A stretch of 13,290 bases of DNA. Source: Pseudonocardiales bacterium (GTDB taxonomy: Bacteria; Actinomycetota; Actinomycetes; Mycobacteriales; Pseudonocardiaceae). The DNA lies in assembly GCA_013695005.1 (NCBI GenBank), contig JACDBJ010000426.1, forward strand, positions 1-13,290. Reading direction: 5' to 3'. Positions 5,414-12,076 of this stretch are shown here, piece after piece. A program made the position numbers and the translations under genes. Under the pieces are notes generated by a model, which did no database searches, had not been told where the DNA came from, and saw only the letters and a program-made list of their open reading frames with translations. Each line of letters starts with the position of its first letter. Positions within the stretch are counted from its first letter, which is position 1.

Positions 5414-6703
5414 ATGAGTGCTCTGCCCGCTGATTACTTCACCGCACCGGTCTCCGAGGTCGACCCGGAGGTCGCCGAGGCGCTCGGCAACGAGCTGAAC
5501 CGCCAGGAGACCACCCTGGAGATGATCGCCTCGGAGAACTTCGTGCCGCAGGCGGTGCTGGACTGCCAGGGATCGGTACTGACCAACAAGTACGCCGAGG
5601 GCTATCCCGGGCGGCGGTACTACGGCGGTTGCGAGTACGTCGACGTCGTGGAGCAGCTGGCGATCGACCGCGCCAAGGAGCTCTTCGGTGCCGAGCACGC
5701 CAACGTGCAGCCCAACGGCGGTGCGGCGGCCAACGCGATCGTGTTCAGCTCGCTGCTGGAGCACGGCGACACCTTCATGGGCATGAAGCTCGACCACGGC
5801 GGCCACCTCACGCATGGCATGAAGCTCAACTTCTCCGGCCTGTACTACAACGTCGTGCCCTACGGCGTGGAGAAGGAGACCTCGCTGCTGGACATGGACG
5901 AGGTCGCCCGCCTCGCCGAGGAGCACAAGCCGAAGATGATCCTGGCCGGGTGGTCGGCCTACCCGCGGGAGATGGACTTCGCCCGGTTCCGCGAGATCGC
6001 CGACTCGGTCGGCGCCTACCTGTTCGTCGACATGGCGCACTTCGCCGGGCTGGTCGCCGGCGGCGAGTACCCCAACCCGGTCCCGCACGCGCACGTCGTC
6101 TCGACCACGATCCACAAGACCCTCGGCGGCCCGCGCAGCGGCATGATCCTCTGCAAGGACGAGTTCAAGAAGAAGATCAACTCACGGACGTTCCCCGGCT
6201 GGCAGGGTGGCCCGCTGATGCACGTGATCGCCGCCAAGGCGGTCGCGCTCAGGATCGCCGCGTCGCCGGAGTTCGCCGAGCGCCAGCGGCGCACCAGGGC
6301 TGGCGCGCGCGCCGTCGCAGCGGAGATGCTCGCGGGCGGCGTCAACGTCCTCACCGGCGGCACCGACACCCACCTCGTGCTGGCCGACCTGCGGGAATCC
6401 CCGCTCAACGGCCAGGAGGCCGAAGACCGCCTCGCCGAGATCGGCATCACCGTGAACCGCAACGCCGTGCCGTTCGACCCGCGGCCGCCGTCCGTCGCCT
6501 CCGGGCTCCGGATCGGCGCGTCCCCGCTTGCCACCCGCGGCCTGCAGGAGGCTGACTTCGCGGAGATCGGCAAGGTCATCACCGAGGCGCTGACCGGCGA
6601 TCTGGACGACGCCAAGAAGGCCTCGCTGAACGAACGCACGAAGGCGCTGGCCAAGCAGTACCCGCTCTACCCCCAGCTCTCGCCGAGCACGGCGGGCCGG
6701 TGA
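5414..6703 (+). CDS. glyA: Serine hydroxymethyltransferase, divergent serine-cycle isoform
   Basis: This PLP enzyme joins glycine and methylene-tetrahydrofolate to make serine, the C1 entry step of the serine cycle. It is 429 residues, normal for SHMT. Visible landmarks are IASENF (38-43), LTNKYAEGYPGRRYYGGCEY (56-75), HGGHLTHG (128-135), VDMAHFAGLVAGG (205-217), the PLP lysine K235 in TTIHKTLGGPRSG, FPGWQGGPLMH (260-270) and R366 in SGLRIGASP. Several positions that are nearly invariant in the SHMTs I remember are changed: NGGAAAN (101-107) for HSGAQAN/HSGSQAN, TTIHK for TTTHK, and AGWSAY for AGGSAY. I chose the ATG at 5414 because GAGGG lies 8 nt upstream and family similarity begins there. 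A longer in-frame start at 5333 would add 27 unconserved residues and cover the putative operator. First gene of the operon. Confidence 0.95.
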   Translation: MSALPADYFTAPVSEVDPEVAEALGNELNRQETTLEMIASENFVPQAVLDCQGSVLTNKYAEGYPGRRYYGGCEYVDVVEQLAIDRAKELFGAEHANVQPNGGAAANAIVFSSLLEHGDTFMGMKLDHGGHLTHGMKLNFSGLYYNVVPYGVEKETSLLDMDEVARLAEEHKPKMILAGWSAYPREMDFARFREIADSVGAYLFVDMAHFAGLVAGGEYPNPVPHAHVVSTTIHKTLGGPRSGMILCKDEFKKKINSRTFPGWQGGPLMHVIAAKAVALRIAASPEFAERQRRTRAGARAVAAEMLAGGVNVLTGGTDTHLVLADLRESPLNGQEAEDRLAEIGITVNRNAVPFDPRPPSVASGLRIGASPLATRGLQEADFAEIGKVITEALTGDLDDAKKASLNERTKALAKQYPLYPQLSPSTAGR

Positions 6704-7941
6704 CCGGGATGAGCGCCCGCACCGGCGTGACGCACATGTTCGTCCCCGGCCCGACGAACGTCCCGGACCGGGTGCGGCGAGCGATGAACGTCCCGATGGA
6801 GGACCACCGGGCACCGGATTTCCCGCAGCTGACGCTGCCACTGTTCGAAGACCTCAGGAAGGTCTACCGCAACGAGACCGGCCGGGTCTTCATGTACCCG
6901 TCCTCGGGCACCGGGGCGTGGGAGGCAGCGGTCAGCAACACCCTCAACCGAGGCGACCGGGTGCTGATGTCGCGCTTCGGGCAGTTCTCGCTGCTCTGGG
7001 TCGACATGGCGCAGCGGCTCGGCCTCGACGTGATCTGCGTGGACCGCGAGTGGGGCGAGGGCGTCCCGCTGGAGGAGTACGAGCGGATCCTCACCGAGGA
7101 CCCGTCGATCAGGGGCGTCTTCGCCTGCCACAACGAGACGGCCACCGGCGTCACCTCCGACGTCGCGGGCGTCCGGCGGGTGATGGACGCGGCGGGCTCG
7201 GACGCACTGCTGTTCGTCGACGCGGTGTCCTCGCTGGCCTCGCTACCGTTCGAGCAGGAGGCCTGGGGTGTCGACCTCGCGGTCAGCGGCTCGCAGAAGG
7301 GCTTGATGCTGCCTGCAGGGTTAGCCGTCCTCGGGGTCAGCGCGAAGGCACTGGAGGCGAGCAAGTCCGCGACGATGGAGCGCTGCTACTTCAGCTTCGC
7401 TGACATGCTCAAGACCAACGACCTCGGCTACTTCCCGTACACGCCGCCTACCCCGCTGCTGCACGGAATGCGGTGCTCGCTGGACATGCTGTTCGCCGAG
7501 GGTTTGGACAACGTGTTCGCGCGGCACCACCGGCTCGCCGAGGGTGTCCGCCGGGGCGTTGACGCTCTCGGGCTGTCGCTGTGTGCAGTGGAGCCGAAGT
7601 GGTACTCCGACACGGTGTCGGCCATCCGCACGCCCGACGACGTCGACGGTGCCGAGGTCTGCCGGATCGGCTACCACCGCTACCGAACGTCGTTCGGCGC
7701 CGGGTTGTCCAAGGTGGCGGGCAAGGTGTTCCGCATCGGCCACCTCGGCGACCTCAACGAGGTGAGCTGCCTCGCCGCGCTGGCCAGCGCGGAGATGTCG
7801 CTCGCCGACGCCGGGGCCAAGGTCGACCTCGGAGTCGGTGTCGCTGCCGCCCAGGAGTACTACCGCAACGCGACCGCCGCACTGGAGGCCAGCCGTGACG
7901 GTGCCGGGCTCGTGGGTACCGCGTCGGTGTCGCCGCAGTAG
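6700..7941 (+). CDS. sga: Serine-glyoxylate aminotransferase
   Basis: This enzyme moves the amino group of serine to glyoxylate, giving hydroxypyruvate and glycine, and so links the two halves of the serine cycle. It is 413 residues from the GTG that overlaps the glyA stop (GTGA); an in-frame ATG at 6709 is an alternative. Fold-type I PLP features are FVPGPTNVPDRV (14-25), PSSGTGAWEAA (67-77), HNETATGVTSD (144-154), VDAVSSLASLPF (173-184) and the Schiff-base lysine K200 in SGSQKGLMLPAG. YFPYTPPTPLLHG and KVFRIGHLGDLNE are shared with Methylobacterium Sga as I recall it, and separate it from alanine-glyoxylate enzymes of similar fold. Overlap with glyA indicates coupled expression. Confidence 0.95.
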   Translation: MTGMSARTGVTHMFVPGPTNVPDRVRRAMNVPMEDHRAPDFPQLTLPLFEDLRKVYRNETGRVFMYPSSGTGAWEAAVSNTLNRGDRVLMSRFGQFSLLWVDMAQRLGLDVICVDREWGEGVPLEEYERILTEDPSIRGVFACHNETATGVTSDVAGVRRVMDAAGSDALLFVDAVSSLASLPFEQEAWGVDLAVSGSQKGLMLPAGLAVLGVSAKALEASKSATMERCYFSFADMLKTNDLGYFPYTPPTPLLHGMRCSLDMLFAEGLDNVFARHHRLAEGVRRGVDALGLSLCAVEPKWYSDTVSAIRTPDDVDGAEVCRIGYHRYRTSFGAGLSKVAGKVFRIGHLGDLNEVSCLAALASAEMSLADAGAKVDLGVGVAAAQEYYRNATAALEASRDGAGLVGTASVSPQ

Positions 7942-7966
7942 CCGCAGTGGCCCGCACAACTGAACA

Positions 7967-7979
7967 GTTCGGTCCGAAC
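7967..7979. promoter_or_regulatory. Inverted repeat GTTCGG-T-CCGAAC between sga and mcl
   Basis: This is a perfect 6-bp inverted repeat with a single-base centre, in the 73-bp sga-mcl gap, the widest gap in the operon. It could be an operator for an internal promoter or a small RNA hairpin. The heptamer GTTCGGT also occurs at 5315-5321 before glyA. Confidence 0.3.
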
Positions 7980-8014
7980 GTCGGCGCAAGCACGCTCAAC
8001 GAGGAGCAACTGCG

Positions 8015-8968
8015 ATGAGCCACACCCTCCATCCGATGCGCCAGCCCAGGCTGCAGCGCAGTGAGCTGGCGGTGCCGGGATCGAACACGACCTTCATCGA
8101 CAAGGCGGCCGACTCCGCCGCGGACTTCGTGTTCCTCGACCTGGAGGACGCGGTCGCGCCGCCGGAGAAGGAGCTGGCTCGGCGCAACGTCGTCGAGGCG
8201 CTCAACGACGTCGACTGGGCCGGCAAGGGCAAGACGGTCTCGGTGCGGATCAACGGCCTGGACACCCACTACATGTACCGCGACGTCGTCGACGTCATGG
8301 AGCAGGCCGGCAGCAGGCTGGACACGATCCTGGTGCCGAAGGTGGGGGTGCCTGCCGACCTCTACACCGTCGAGGTGCTGGTCAACCAGATCGAGCAGGC
8401 GCGTGGCTACGAGCGCAAGGTGGGCATCGAGGCGCTGATCGAGACCGCGCTCGGGATGGCCAACGTGGAGGCGATCGCCAGTAGCGGCGGCCGGCTGGAG
8501 GCGCTGCACTTCGGCGTCGCCGACTACGCCGCCAGCAACCGCGCCCGCACGGTGAGCATCGGTGGGCTCAACCCGGACTACCCCGGCGACCAGTGGCACT
8601 TCGCGCTGTCGCGGATGATCGTGGCCTGCCGCGCGTACGGGCTGCGGCCGATCGACGGCCCATTCGGCAACTTCTCCGACCCTGACGGCTTCCGCGACGG
8701 TGCCCGCCGCGCGGCGGCGCTGGGCGCGGAGGGCAAGTGGGCCATCCATCCCAGCCAGGTGGAGCTGGCCAACGAGGTGTTCAGCCCGCCCGAGGCCGAC
8801 GTGGAGCGGGCGCGGCGGATCATCGAGGCGCTGCGCGAGGCCGAGGCGCAGGGCAAGGGCGCCGCCTCGGTGGACGGGAAGATGATCGACGCCGCCTCGG
8901 AGCGGATGGCCCAGAACGTGGTCGCGATGGACGAGGCGATCCAGGCCGCTGCCAAGGCTCGTGGGTAG
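8015..8968 (+). CDS. mcl: Malyl-CoA lyase (MclA type)
   Basis: This enzyme cleaves malyl-CoA into acetyl-CoA and glyoxylate, closing the serine cycle. It is 317 residues of the HpcH/HpaI-CitE TIM-barrel family. The motifs RSELAVPGSN (15-24), FVFLDLEDAVAP (38-49), VRINGLDTHYMYRD (77-90), VPKVGVPAD (107-115), IETALGMANVEAI (142-154), FGVADYAAS (166-174) and RPIDGPFGNFSDPDG (211-225) follow Methylobacterium MclA closely as I remember it. R78, E142 and D170 are the expected CoA-ester and metal ligands. The loop after SIGGLNPDYP (181-190) seems roughly 15 residues shorter than in the proteobacterial enzyme. GAGGAG at 8001-8006 is 8 nt before the ATG. Its position right before mtkAB supports malyl-CoA over citramalyl-CoA or citryl-CoA as substrate. 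Confidence 0.95.
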   Translation: MSHTLHPMRQPRLQRSELAVPGSNTTFIDKAADSAADFVFLDLEDAVAPPEKELARRNVVEALNDVDWAGKGKTVSVRINGLDTHYMYRDVVDVMEQAGSRLDTILVPKVGVPADLYTVEVLVNQIEQARGYERKVGIEALIETALGMANVEAIASSGGRLEALHFGVADYAASNRARTVSIGGLNPDYPGDQWHFALSRMIVACRAYGLRPIDGPFGNFSDPDGFRDGARRAAALGAEGKWAIHPSQVELANEVFSPPEADVERARRIIEALREAEAQGKGAASVDGKMIDAASERMAQNVVAMDEAIQAAAKARG

Positions 8969-8976
8969 GGCCGGCC

Positions 8977-10161
8977 GTGGACATCCACGAGTACCAGGCG
9001 AAGGAGATCCTGTCCCGCTTCGGCGTACCCGTGCCGCGTGGTGGCCTGGCCTACAGCCCTGAGCAGGCGTCCTACCGCTGCACGGAGATCGGCGGGACGA
9101 AGTGGGTGGTCAAGGCGCAGGTGCACGCCGGCGGCCGCGGCGAGGCGGGCGGCGTCAAGCTCTGCACGTCCGACCGCGAGGTGCAGGACGTCGCCAACGG
9201 CATGTTCGGCAAGCGGCTGGTCACCAAGCAGTCCGGCCCACGCGGCAAGCTGATCTACCGGGTGTACGTCGAGGAGGCCACCGACATCGCCCGCGAGCTG
9301 TACTTCGCCATCGTCCTGGACCGCCGGATCGAGCGGGTGGTGATCATCACCTCGGCGCAGGGCGGCATGGACATCGAGGAGCTGGTGGCGAAGCGGCCGG
9401 ACGCGGTGATCCGCACGACGATCGAGCCGGCGGTCGGCTTCCTGGCGTTCCAGGCCCGGGAGATCGCCTTCGCGATCGGGCTGGAGGCCCCGCAGATCGC
9501 CGAGGCCAGCCGCATCTTCCGGCGGGCGTACCGGGCGTTCCGCGACCTCGACGCGACCATGCTGGAGATCAACCCGCTGGCGGTCACCGGTAAGGGCGAC
9601 ATCGTGGCGCTCGACGCCAAGATGTCCTTCGACGACAACGCGATGTTCCGGCACCTGGACATCTCCGAGCTGCGTGACCGCAGCCAGGAGGACTCGCGGG
9701 AGAGCCACGCGGCGGACCGCGGGTTGGCCTACGTCGGACTTGACGGCAACATCGGCTGCATGATCAACGGGGCCGGGCTGGCGATGGCCACGATGGACAT
9801 GATCAAGCTGGTCGGCGGTGAGCCGGCCAACTTCCTCGACATCGGAGGCGCGGCCTCGCCGGAGCGGGTGCTCAAGGCGTTTCGGGCCGTGCTGCACGAC
9901 GAGAAGGTCAAGGCGATGCTGGTGAACATATTTGCCGGCATCAACCGCTGCGACTGGGTCGCCGAGGGCATCGTCGCGGCCTTCAAGGACATGGACGTCA
10001 AGATCCCGGTCGTGGTGCGGCTGGCCGGCACCCACGTCGAGCAGGGCCAGCGCATCCTGCGTGACTCGGGCCTGCCCATCATCAGCGCGGACTCACTGGC
10101 GGACGCCGCCGAAAAGGTCGTCGCCGCCGTGAACAGCCCCGCCGCCGGCGCGGACGCCTGA
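8977..10161 (+). CDS. mtkA: Malate-CoA ligase (malate thiokinase) beta subunit
   Basis: With MtkB this makes malyl-CoA from malate, CoA and ATP. It is 394 residues of the succinyl-CoA synthetase beta family. It starts DIHEYQAKEILSRFGVPVP, has an ATP-grasp region with KAQVHAGGRGEAGGVKL (46-62) and DATMLEINPLAV (192-203), and a C-terminal CoA-ligase part with NGAGLAMATMDMIK (264-277), GGEPANFLDIGG (280-291) and NIFAGINRCDWVAEG (317-331). That last motif reads as malate-type: ordinary SucC has NIFGGIVRCD. The GTG at 8977 is only 8 bp after mcl, with a weak AGGG upstream. The frame is open far into mcl, but family similarity begins at this GTG. A SucC role is the main alternative; the position between mcl and the reductase gene argues against it. 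Confidence 0.93.
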   Translation: MDIHEYQAKEILSRFGVPVPRGGLAYSPEQASYRCTEIGGTKWVVKAQVHAGGRGEAGGVKLCTSDREVQDVANGMFGKRLVTKQSGPRGKLIYRVYVEEATDIARELYFAIVLDRRIERVVIITSAQGGMDIEELVAKRPDAVIRTTIEPAVGFLAFQAREIAFAIGLEAPQIAEASRIFRRAYRAFRDLDATMLEINPLAVTGKGDIVALDAKMSFDDNAMFRHLDISELRDRSQEDSRESHAADRGLAYVGLDGNIGCMINGAGLAMATMDMIKLVGGEPANFLDIGGAASPERVLKAFRAVLHDEKVKAMLVNIFAGINRCDWVAEGIVAAFKDMDVKIPVVVRLAGTHVEQGQRILRDSGLPIISADSLADAAEKVVAAVNSPAAGADA

Positions 10162-10172
10162 GAGGCAGGATC

Positions 10173-11081
10173 ATGGCGATCTTGATCGACGAGAACACCC
10201 GGGTCGTGGTCCAGGGGATCACCGGCCGGATCGGCAAGTTCCACGCCGAGGAGATGATCGACTACGGCACGAACGTGGTCGCCGGCGTCACCCCCGGCAA
10301 GGGCGGCGAGCGGGTGTTCGACCGGCCCGTGTTCAACACCATGAAGGAGGCGGTCGAGGCCACCGGCGCCGACGCCTCGATCGTCTTCGTGCCACCGCCG
10401 TTCGCAGCCGACTCGATCATGGAGGCCGCCGACGCCGGGATCCGGTTCTGCGCCTGTATCACCGACGGCATCCCGTCCCAGGACATGATGCGCGTCAAGC
10501 GCTACATGCGGCGCTACCGCTCCGAGCAGCGGATGACGCTCACCGGCCCCAACTGCGCGGGCACGATCTCGCCGGGGCGCGCCCTGATGGGCATCATGCC
10601 CGGCCACATCTACCAGCAGGGACGGGTCGGGATCATCGGCCGGTCCGGCACACTCGGCTACGAGGCGGCGTCGCAGATGAAGGACCTCGGCATCGGGGTC
10701 TCCACCTCGGTGGGCATCGGCGGCGACCCGGTAAACGGGACGTCGTTCCGCGACCACCTCGAGCTGTTCGAGAACGACCCGGAGACCGACGCGGTAGTCA
10801 TGGTCGGCGAGATCGGCGGCCCGCAGGAGGCCGAGGGCGCGGACTATGTCCGGGCCCACATGAGCAAGCCGGTGATCGCCTACATAGCCGGGCTGTCCGC
10901 GCCGAAGGGCCGCAAGATGGGCCACGCCGGCGCGATCGTGTCCGCGGTGGGCGAGTCCGCGCAGGAGAAGTCGGACATCCTCACCGCCGCGGGCATCACC
11001 ATGGCGCCCAACCCGTCGGCGATGGGGGAGACCGTGGCGTGGGTGCTCACCGAACGCGGCCTGCTCCCGAGCCTCGCCTGA
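10173..11081 (+). CDS. mtkB: Malate-CoA ligase (malate thiokinase) alpha subunit
   Basis: This is the partner of MtkA: it binds CoA and carries the phospho-histidine intermediate. It is 302 residues of the succinyl-CoA synthetase alpha family. Visible are the CoA-binding Rossmann part VVVQGITGRIGKFHAEEM (11-28), GVTPGKGG (38-45), FVPPPFAAD (72-80), CITDGIPSQDMM (95-106), TGPNCAGTISPG (124-135), GIIGRSGTLGYEA (153-165), GIGGDPVNGT (181-190), GEIGG (212-216) and the active-site H251 in GRKMGHAGAI. It starts 11 bp after mtkA with AGGCAGG before the ATG. Both subunits being complete and adjacent supports a working heteromeric enzyme. Confidence 0.93.
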   Translation: MAILIDENTRVVVQGITGRIGKFHAEEMIDYGTNVVAGVTPGKGGERVFDRPVFNTMKEAVEATGADASIVFVPPPFAADSIMEAADAGIRFCACITDGIPSQDMMRVKRYMRRYRSEQRMTLTGPNCAGTISPGRALMGIMPGHIYQQGRVGIIGRSGTLGYEAASQMKDLGIGVSTSVGIGGDPVNGTSFRDHLELFENDPETDAVVMVGEIGGPQEAEGADYVRAHMSKPVIAYIAGLSAPKGRKMGHAGAIVSAVGESAQEKSDILTAAGITMAPNPSAMGETVAWVLTERGLLPSLA

Positions 11082-11107
11082 GCCCCGCCTGACAAGGAGA
11101 TCCCGTC

Positions 11108-12076
11108 GTGCCTGACCCGAAGATCGTGGTGACCCGCAAGTGGCCGGAGTCGGTCGAGGCCGAGCTGCGCAGACGCTTCCCGGACGTGCAGCTCAACGTC
11201 GACGACGTCGCGTTGGGTGAGCAGGGGCTGCGCGCCGCGCTCGCCGAGGCCGACGTCGTGCTGCCGACCGTGTCGGACAGGCTGCCGGCCGAGCTGTTCG
11301 AGGGCGAGCCGCGCACGCGCTTCCTCGGCAACTTCGGCGTCGGCTACAACCACATCGACACCGACGCGGCGGTCAAGGCCGGCATCGTCGTGACGAACAC
11401 CCCGCGGGTGCTGACCGACACCACCGCCGACACCGCGATGACGCTGCTGCTGATGGCGGCCCGCCGCGCCGGCGAGGGTGAGCGCGAGCTGCGCGCGGGC
11501 AAGTGGACCGGGTGGCGGCCGACGCACATGATGGGCGCCGACGTCACCGGCAAGACGCTGGGCATCCTCGGGATGGGGCGCATCGGCGTCGCGGTGGCCC
11601 GCCGGGCGCACTTCGGCTTCGGCATGCCGGTGGTGTTCTACGACCCCGTCGACTTCGAGCCCGAGCACGGGATCGCCGACGTCCGCCGCTTCGACACCGT
11701 CGAGGAGGTGCTGGAGGTGGCCGACTTCGTGTCGCTGCACATGCCCGGCGGACCGGAGAACTACCACCTCATCGACGAAGCAAGGCTGGCCCGGATGAAG
11801 CCGAGCGCGTTCCTGGTCAACAGTGCGCGGGGCGACGTGATCGACCCCGAGGCCCTGGCCAACGCGCTGCGCAGCGGCACGATCGCCGGCGCCGGCCTGG
11901 ACGTCTACGAGGGCGAGCCGGACATCCCGGCGGGGTTGGCGGAGCTGGAGAACGCCGTGCTGCTGCCGCACCTGGGCAGCGCCACGCTGGAGACGCGCAC
12001 CGCGATGGGCATGCTGGTGCTGGAGAACCTGCAGGACTTCCTCGAGGGACGCGAGCCCTCCTGCCGGGTGGCGTGA
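11108..12076 (+). CDS. Hydroxypyruvate/glyoxylate reductase (D-2-hydroxyacid dehydrogenase)
   Basis: This probably reduces hydroxypyruvate to D-glycerate with NAD(P)H. It is 322 residues of the D-isomer-specific 2-hydroxyacid dehydrogenase family. The nucleotide motif GMGRIG is at 155-160. The catalytic triad is R241 (NSARGDVID), E270 (YEGEP) and H288 (LLPHLGS). The substrate loop NFGVGYNHID is at 75-84. The start RKWPESVEAEL and the overall pattern look more like the GyaR/GhrB glyoxylate-reductase branch than Methylobacterium HprA, so I give no symbol. Operon context makes hydroxypyruvate the likely substrate; glyoxylate is also possible. The GTG start has AAGGAG upstream, and the gene lies 26 bp after mtkB. 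No Lys/Arg-rich segment after the GMGRIG motif clearly settles NADH versus NADPH. Confidence 0.9.
   Translation: MPDPKIVVTRKWPESVEAELRRRFPDVQLNVDDVALGEQGLRAALAEADVVLPTVSDRLPAELFEGEPRTRFLGNFGVGYNHIDTDAAVKAGIVVTNTPRVLTDTTADTAMTLLLMAARRAGEGERELRAGKWTGWRPTHMMGADVTGKTLGILGMGRIGVAVARRAHFGFGMPVVFYDPVDFEPEHGIADVRRFDTVEEVLEVADFVSLHMPGGPENYHLIDEARLARMKPSAFLVNSARGDVIDPEALANALRSGTIAGAGLDVYEGEPDIPAGLAELENAVLLPHLGSATLETRTAMGMLVLENLQDFLEGREPSCRVA

Noticed and set aside
8578..10035. Very long open frame on the minus strand across mcl and mtkA
   Set aside because: It is a high-GC shadow: the peptide is rich in Arg, His, Val and Asp with no domain pattern, while the plus strand encodes clear family motifs over the same bases.
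8977..11081. Ordinary succinyl-CoA synthetase (sucCD)
   Set aside because: NIFAGINRCDWVAEG and the position between malyl-CoA lyase and hydroxypyruvate reductase fit malate-CoA ligase better. Not fully excluded without a tree.
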